The notes below the pieces were generated by a model, which searched no databases, had not been told where the DNA came from, and saw nothing but the letters and a program-made list of their open reading frames with translations. From Flavobacterium sp. (GTDB lineage Bacteria > Bacteroidota > Bacteroidia > Flavobacteriales > Flavobacteriaceae): a stretch of 8,465 nt of DNA. Shown here one piece after another: positions 5,729 to 8,465 of the stretch. Within the stretch, counting starts at the first letter, position 1; every line of letters begins with the position of its first letter. Both the position numbers and the translations under genes were made by a program. The stretch spans positions 1-8,465 of the forward strand of contig SXQR01000290.1 of NCBI GenBank assembly GCA_005792865.1, read 5' to 3'.

Positions 5729-6318
5729 CCGTGGATGGTTTCGCGTTTTCCGTAATTGGCAATGACCGATGCCTCGAAGTCGAGCCATTCGCGCCAGCGT
5801 TTCTCGACGTCGATGCCTTGGCCGTACTTGCGCGCGTAGCCGATGAACAGGGTATAATGACCGGCCTCGCTTTCCATGAGTTCGCGGTAGAAGGCGGCGA
5901 GGTCGGGGTCGCTGATGTTTTCGGAGAGGACCTTGAAACGCTCGCAGCTGCGAGCCTCGATCATGGCCGAGAACAACAGCCTCTCGACCAGGCCCGACTG
6001 CCGCGAACCGTTTGACGATCGCTTCATGTATTGCGCCAGTTCGCCCACGTAATCGTCCTTGCCTTCCTTGACCAACGGGTAGCCGCGGGCCACGATGATC
6101 TGGTGGACGCGTTCAAAGTGTTCGATTTCCTCCTTGGCGAGCGCGAGCATGTCGGCGACCAGGTCCGAACAATCCGGGTTCAGGGTAACGAGCGTCAGCG
6201 CATTGGCCGCGGCCTTCTGCTCACACCACGCGTGGTCCGACAGGATCTGCGCAAGATTGGATTCCACGATATTGACCCATCGCGGGTCGGTGGGAAGCTG
6301 TAGCCTGAAGGTGGACAT
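5725..6318 (-). CDS. miaE: tRNA-(ms2io6A)-hydroxylase, MiaE family
   Basis: A diiron monooxygenase that hydroxylates the isopentenyl group of 2-methylthio-N6-isopentenyladenosine at position 37 of tRNAs reading UNN codons. The 197 residues form a ferritin-like helical bundle with all expected metal ligands visible: Glu33 (WCEQKAA), Glu64 and His67 (EEIEH), Glu121 (MIEARSCERF), Glu151 and His154 (SEAGHY). The motifs LPTDPRWVNIVE near the start and KRWREWLDFEASV near the end are family hallmarks. The reaction needs oxygen, which fits an aerobic organism. The ATG at 6318 lies nine bases after the glyA stop and the gene's own stop overlaps the GNAT start, so it is the middle gene of a three-gene unit. 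Neither miaA nor miaB is in the window. Confidence 0.95.
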   Translation of the reverse strand: MSTFRLQLPTDPRWVNIVESNLAQILSDHAWCEQKAAANALTLVTLNPDCSDLVADMLALAKEEIEHFERVHQIIVARGYPLVKEGKDDYVGELAQYMKRSSNGSRQSGLVERLLFSAMIEARSCERFKVLSENISDPDLAAFYRELMESEAGHYTLFIGYARKYGQGIDVEKRWREWLDFEASVIANYGKRETIHG

Positions 6319-6327
6319 CGTTGCAGT

Positions 6328-7602
6328 TTAAAAAACGAACATCGCGCGTTCGCTCATCATCTCGTTGACCTCGTCGGCCACCGATTCGAGCACCTCTTCG
6401 TTGGTATGGTCCCGGATCACGCGGTCGATGAGTTCCACGATGCGTTCCATGTCGCTATCGATAAGGCCGCGCGTGGTGATGGCCGCTGTCCCGACGCGGA
6501 TGCCGGAGGTGACAAACGGCGACTTGTCGTCAAAAGGCACCATATTTTTATTGACGGTGATTTCGGCCTTGACCAAAGCATTTTCGGCTTCCTTGCCGGT
6601 AATGTTCTTGTTCCGAAGGTCGATGAGCATCATATGGTTGTCCGTGCCTCCGGAAATGATGTTGTACCCCCGGCCGATGAAGGCCTGCGCCATTGCCTTG
6701 GCGTTTTTCTGCACCTGCATCGCATAGCGGAAGAATTCGTCCTGGAGCGCCTCGCCGAAAGCCACGGCCTTCGCCGCGATGATGTGCATGAGAGGCCCGC
6801 CCTGGTTGCCCGGGAAAACCGCCATGTCCAGCAGGTTAGACATCATCTTGATATCGCCCTTTGGTGTCTTGAGCCCCCAAGGGTTCTCGAAATCCCTTCC
6901 CATCATGATCATCCCGCCACGCGGCCCGCGAAGGGTCTTGTGCGTGGTGGTGGTCACGATATGGCAGTGGGGAACAGGGTCGTTCATCAGCCCCTTGGCG
7001 ATGAGCCCGGCCGGGTGTGAAATGTCGGCCATCAGGAGCGCGCCGCATGCGTCCGCGATCTCGCGGAATTTTTTGAAGTCCATGTCACGGCTGTAGGCCG
7101 AGGCTCCCGCGATGATCATCCTGGGTTTTTCGGCCATCGCGACCTCGCGGATCTTATCGTAATCCAGCATGCCCGTCTCGCGGTCCACGCTGTAAAATAC
7201 GGGGTTGTACAATTTTCCCGAAAAGTTGACCGGGGATCCGTGCGTCAGGTGTCCGCCATGCGCCAGGTCAAACCCCAGGATCTTGTCACCGGGCTGGAGG
7301 CAGGCGGCGTAAACGGCGGTATTGGCCTGCGATCCCGAATGCGGCTGCACGTTGACGTATTCGGCGCCAAAAAGGGCTTTCGCGCGGTCAATCGCAATCT
7401 GTTCCACCACATCCACCACCTCGCATCCGCCGTAATAACGCTTGCCGGGATAACCCTCGGCATATTTGTTTGTAAGCACCGATCCGGCCGCCTCGAGCAC
7501 GCCGTCGCTGACAAAATTCTCGGAGGCAATGAGTTCCAATCCATGGACCTGGCGGTCCTGTTCCTCTATGATCAGGTCAAATATTTCGTTGTCGCGTAAC
7601 AT
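6328..7602 (-). CDS. glyA: Serine hydroxymethyltransferase
   Basis: PLP enzyme that interconverts serine and glycine with tetrahydrofolate and 5,10-methylenetetrahydrofolate, the main source of one-carbon units for purine, thymidylate and methionine synthesis. The protein has 424 residues, a normal length. Visible motifs are [11 protein letters not shown] (22-32), [14 protein letters not shown] (46-59) with the catalytic Glu49, PHSGSQAN (87-94), the Asp193/His196 pair that contacts PLP ([10 protein letters not shown]), and the Schiff-base lysine Lys222 in [28 protein letters not shown] (366-379) holds the carboxylate-binding arginine. The frame extends 13 codons upstream, but [11 protein letters not shown] at the ATG at 7602 matches the family start and lies downstream of the -7 box. 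It leads the glyA-miaE-GNAT unit and is divergent from fahA. Confidence 0.97.
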   Translation of the reverse strand: MLRDNEIFDLIIEEQDRQVHGLELIASENFVSDGVLEAAGSVLTNKYAEGYPGKRYYGGCEVVDVVEQIAIDRAKALFGAEYVNVQPHSGSQANTAVYAACLQPGDKILGFDLAHGGHLTHGSPVNFSGKLYNPVFYSVDRETGMLDYDKIREVAMAEKPRMIIAGASAYSRDMDFKKFREIADACGALLMADISHPAGLIAKGLMNDPVPHCHIVTTTTHKTLRGPRGGMIMMGRDFENPWGLKTPKGDIKMMSNLLDMAVFPGNQGGPLMHIIAAKAVAFGEALQDEFFRYAMQVQKNAKAMAQAFIGRGYNIISGGTDNHMMLIDLRNKNITGKEAENALVKAEITVNKNMVPFDDKSPFVTSGIRVGTAAITTRGLIDSDMERIVELIDRVIRDHTNEEVLESVADEVNEMMSERAMFVF

Positions 7603-7628
7603 GTAGTGTGATTTCGTTAAATTGCTGT

Positions 7629-7636
7629 CAAAAATA
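7629..7636 (-). promoter_or_regulatory. -7 promoter box of the glyA-miaE-GNAT unit
   Basis: The minus strand reads TATTTTTG, matching TAnnTTTG, with 26 bases before the glyA ATG at 7602. A TTTTG lies only 2 bases upstream as part of the palindrome at 7639-7650, which is too close to be the -33 element. Confidence 0.55.
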
Positions 7637-7638
7637 CG

Positions 7639-7650
7639 CAAAACGTTTTG
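7639..7650. repeat. 12-bp perfect palindrome CAAAACGTTTTG, possible operator
   Basis: CAAAACGTTTTG is its own reverse complement, with a central CpG as in many LacI-family operators. It lies between the divergent glyA and fahA -7 boxes, two bases from the glyA box, and its right end supplies the fahA -33 TTTG. A bound protein could affect both promoters. The palindrome is seen; the regulatory role is inferred. Confidence 0.4.
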
Positions 7651-7676
7651 TACGATGAATCATAATTTTATATTTG
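7647..7676 (+). promoter_or_regulatory. fahA promoter, TTTG-N18-TATATTTG
   Basis: TTTG at 7647-7650 is followed after 18 bases by TATATTTG at 7669-7676. This is a full match to the Bacteroidota housekeeping promoter (TTTG near -33, TAnnTTTG near -7) with normal spacing, and it is the best promoter in the window. It leaves 35 bases between the -7 box and the ATG at 7712, so a leader of about 30 bases. Confidence 0.7.
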
Positions 7677-7711
7677 ATTGCTAAATTTAACCTAAAGAAA
7701 CCCCCGCGCAA

Positions 7712-8465
7712 ATGCCCATTACCGCCAACAATCCCGCCCGGAAATCCTGGCTTGAAGTACCCGCCGACAGCGACTTCCCCATCCAGAATATTCCGTTCGG
7801 GGTGTTCCTCACCAAAGACGACGTCATTACCATCGGAACCCGCATCGGCGACCATGCCATCGATCTCGGCGCCCTTCAGCAACTCAATTATTTTGAAGGC
7901 ATCGAACTCACCGACGACATGTTCATGCAGGATACGCTCAATGACTTCATTTCGGACGGGAAAAAGACCTGGCGGCTTGTGCGCAACCGGATCGCTGACA
8001 TCTTTGACGAGACCAACCCGCAGCTCCGTGACCATGCAGCCCACCGCGATGTCGTGATTTTCAAAATGGACGAGGTGGAGATGCAGCTTCCGGTGATGAT
8101 AGGCGACTATACCGATTTTTATTCCAGCAAGGAACACGCGACCAATGTGGGCAAGAAGTTCCGCGATCCCGAACACGCGCTTTTGCCCAACTGGCTGCAT
8201 ATCCCGGTGGGTTACCACGGGCGCAGTTCGACCATCATTCCCTCGGGCATACCGATCCACCGTCCGATGGGGCAGACGCTCCCGGCCGGGGAGAAAACGC
8301 CGGTCTTTGGGCCTTCCAGGCTGGTCGATTTTGAACTGGAGACCGCCTTCATCACGACCGATGCCAACGTCATGGGGGAGAACATTCCCGTGCACGAGGC
8401 CGAGGATTACATTTTCGGGATGGTGCTGCTAAACGACTGGAGCGCACGTGACATCCAGAAGTGGG
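7712..8465 (+). CDS. fahA: Fumarylacetoacetase, C-terminal part outside window
   Basis: Hydrolyses 4-fumarylacetoacetate to fumarate and acetoacetate, the last step of tyrosine and phenylalanine breakdown through homogentisate. The visible 251 residues hold the N-terminal SH3-like domain (about 1-125) and the first part of the catalytic beta-roll; complete enzymes are about 420-430 residues, so about 40 percent is cut off by the right edge. By alignment to mouse FAH, the metal ligands are Asp135 (GDYTDFYSS), Glu208 and Glu210 (FELETAF) and Asp242 (NDWSARDIQ). The catalytic His is His142 (SSKEHATNVG), and substrate-contact residues Tyr137, Arg151 and Gln249 are present. All are intact. The ATG at 7712 gives MPITANNPARKSWLEVP, a typical start. 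It has its own strong promoter and is divergent from glyA. Homogentisate dioxygenase or related genes may follow outside the window. Confidence 0.96.
   Translation, partial: MPITANNPARKSWLEVPADSDFPIQNIPFGVFLTKDDVITIGTRIGDHAIDLGALQQLNYFEGIELTDDMFMQDTLNDFISDGKKTWRLVRNRIADIFDETNPQLRDHAAHRDVVIFKMDEVEMQLPVMIGDYTDFYSSKEHATNVGKKFRDPEHALLPNWLHIPVGYHGRSSTIIPSGIPIHRPMGQTLPAGEKTPVFGPSRLVDFELETAFITTDANVMGENIPVHEAEDYIFGMVLLNDWSARDIQKW

Noticed and set aside
5207..5755. Plus-strand frame overlapping the GNAT gene and the end of the pentapeptide gene
   Set aside because: The opposite strand encodes a complete GNAT fold with its acetyl-CoA loop. The plus frame has no motif and no promoter box.
6406..7020. 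Plus-strand frames antisense to glyA (6406-7020 and shorter ones)
   Set aside because: They are shadows of the highly conserved glyA; the His/Val/Asp-rich composition is typical of reverse readings of GC-rich genes.
7628..8395. Minus-strand frame of 255 codons antisense to fahA
   Set aside because: The fahA strand shows all catalytic residues in the correct order. The antisense frame also crosses the intergenic promoters and has no family resemblance.

Overview
The window looks like core chromosome of a member of the Bacteroidota, most likely Flavobacteriaceae. Three things support this. SmpB, Pcm, MiaE, GlyA and the pentapeptide protein all read like flavobacterial versions. TAnnTTTG-type -7 promoter boxes sit in front of nearly every transcription unit. 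No start codon has a clear Shine-Dalgarno sequence. Coding DNA looks GC-rich by eye for this family, which explains the many long antisense shadow frames. I see no rRNA, tRNA, CRISPR array, insertion sequence, phage gene or attachment site.

Layout, left to right. Bases 1-1561 (minus) hold a Gfo/Idh/MocA oxidoreductase followed by a 3-hydroxybutyryl-CoA dehydrogenase that runs off the left edge. Divergent from these is pcm (1687-2328, plus), a protein repair methyltransferase. A 2418-4572 minus-strand group reads MFS exporter, then smpB, then a small XRE-type regulator whose ATG overlaps the smpB stop. Divergent from the exporter is a pentapeptide-repeat protein (4666-5238, plus). Its tail overlaps the end of a minus-strand group that reads glyA, miaE, GNAT acetyltransferase (7602 down to 5228). 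Divergent from glyA is fahA (7712 to the right edge, plus), the last enzyme of tyrosine/homogentisate breakdown.

The genes are mostly housekeeping: one-carbon metabolism (glyA), tRNA wobble-adjacent modification (miaE), ribosome rescue (smpB), protein repair (pcm), aromatic amino acid catabolism (fahA) and CoA-linked beta-oxidation or hydroxybutyrate metabolism (hbd-type). They do not form one pathway. The three divergent intergenic regions (1562-1686, 4573-4665, 7603-7711) each carry a -7 box on both strands. Two of them also carry a perfect 12-bp palindrome.

I do not see an undescribed multi-gene system. The points most worth a second look are the two 12-bp palindromes, the very short predicted leaders of smpB and the MFS gene, the promoter-supported GTG start of pcm, the smpB/regulator overlap, and the regular Phe/Leu and Cys ladders in the pentapeptide protein.
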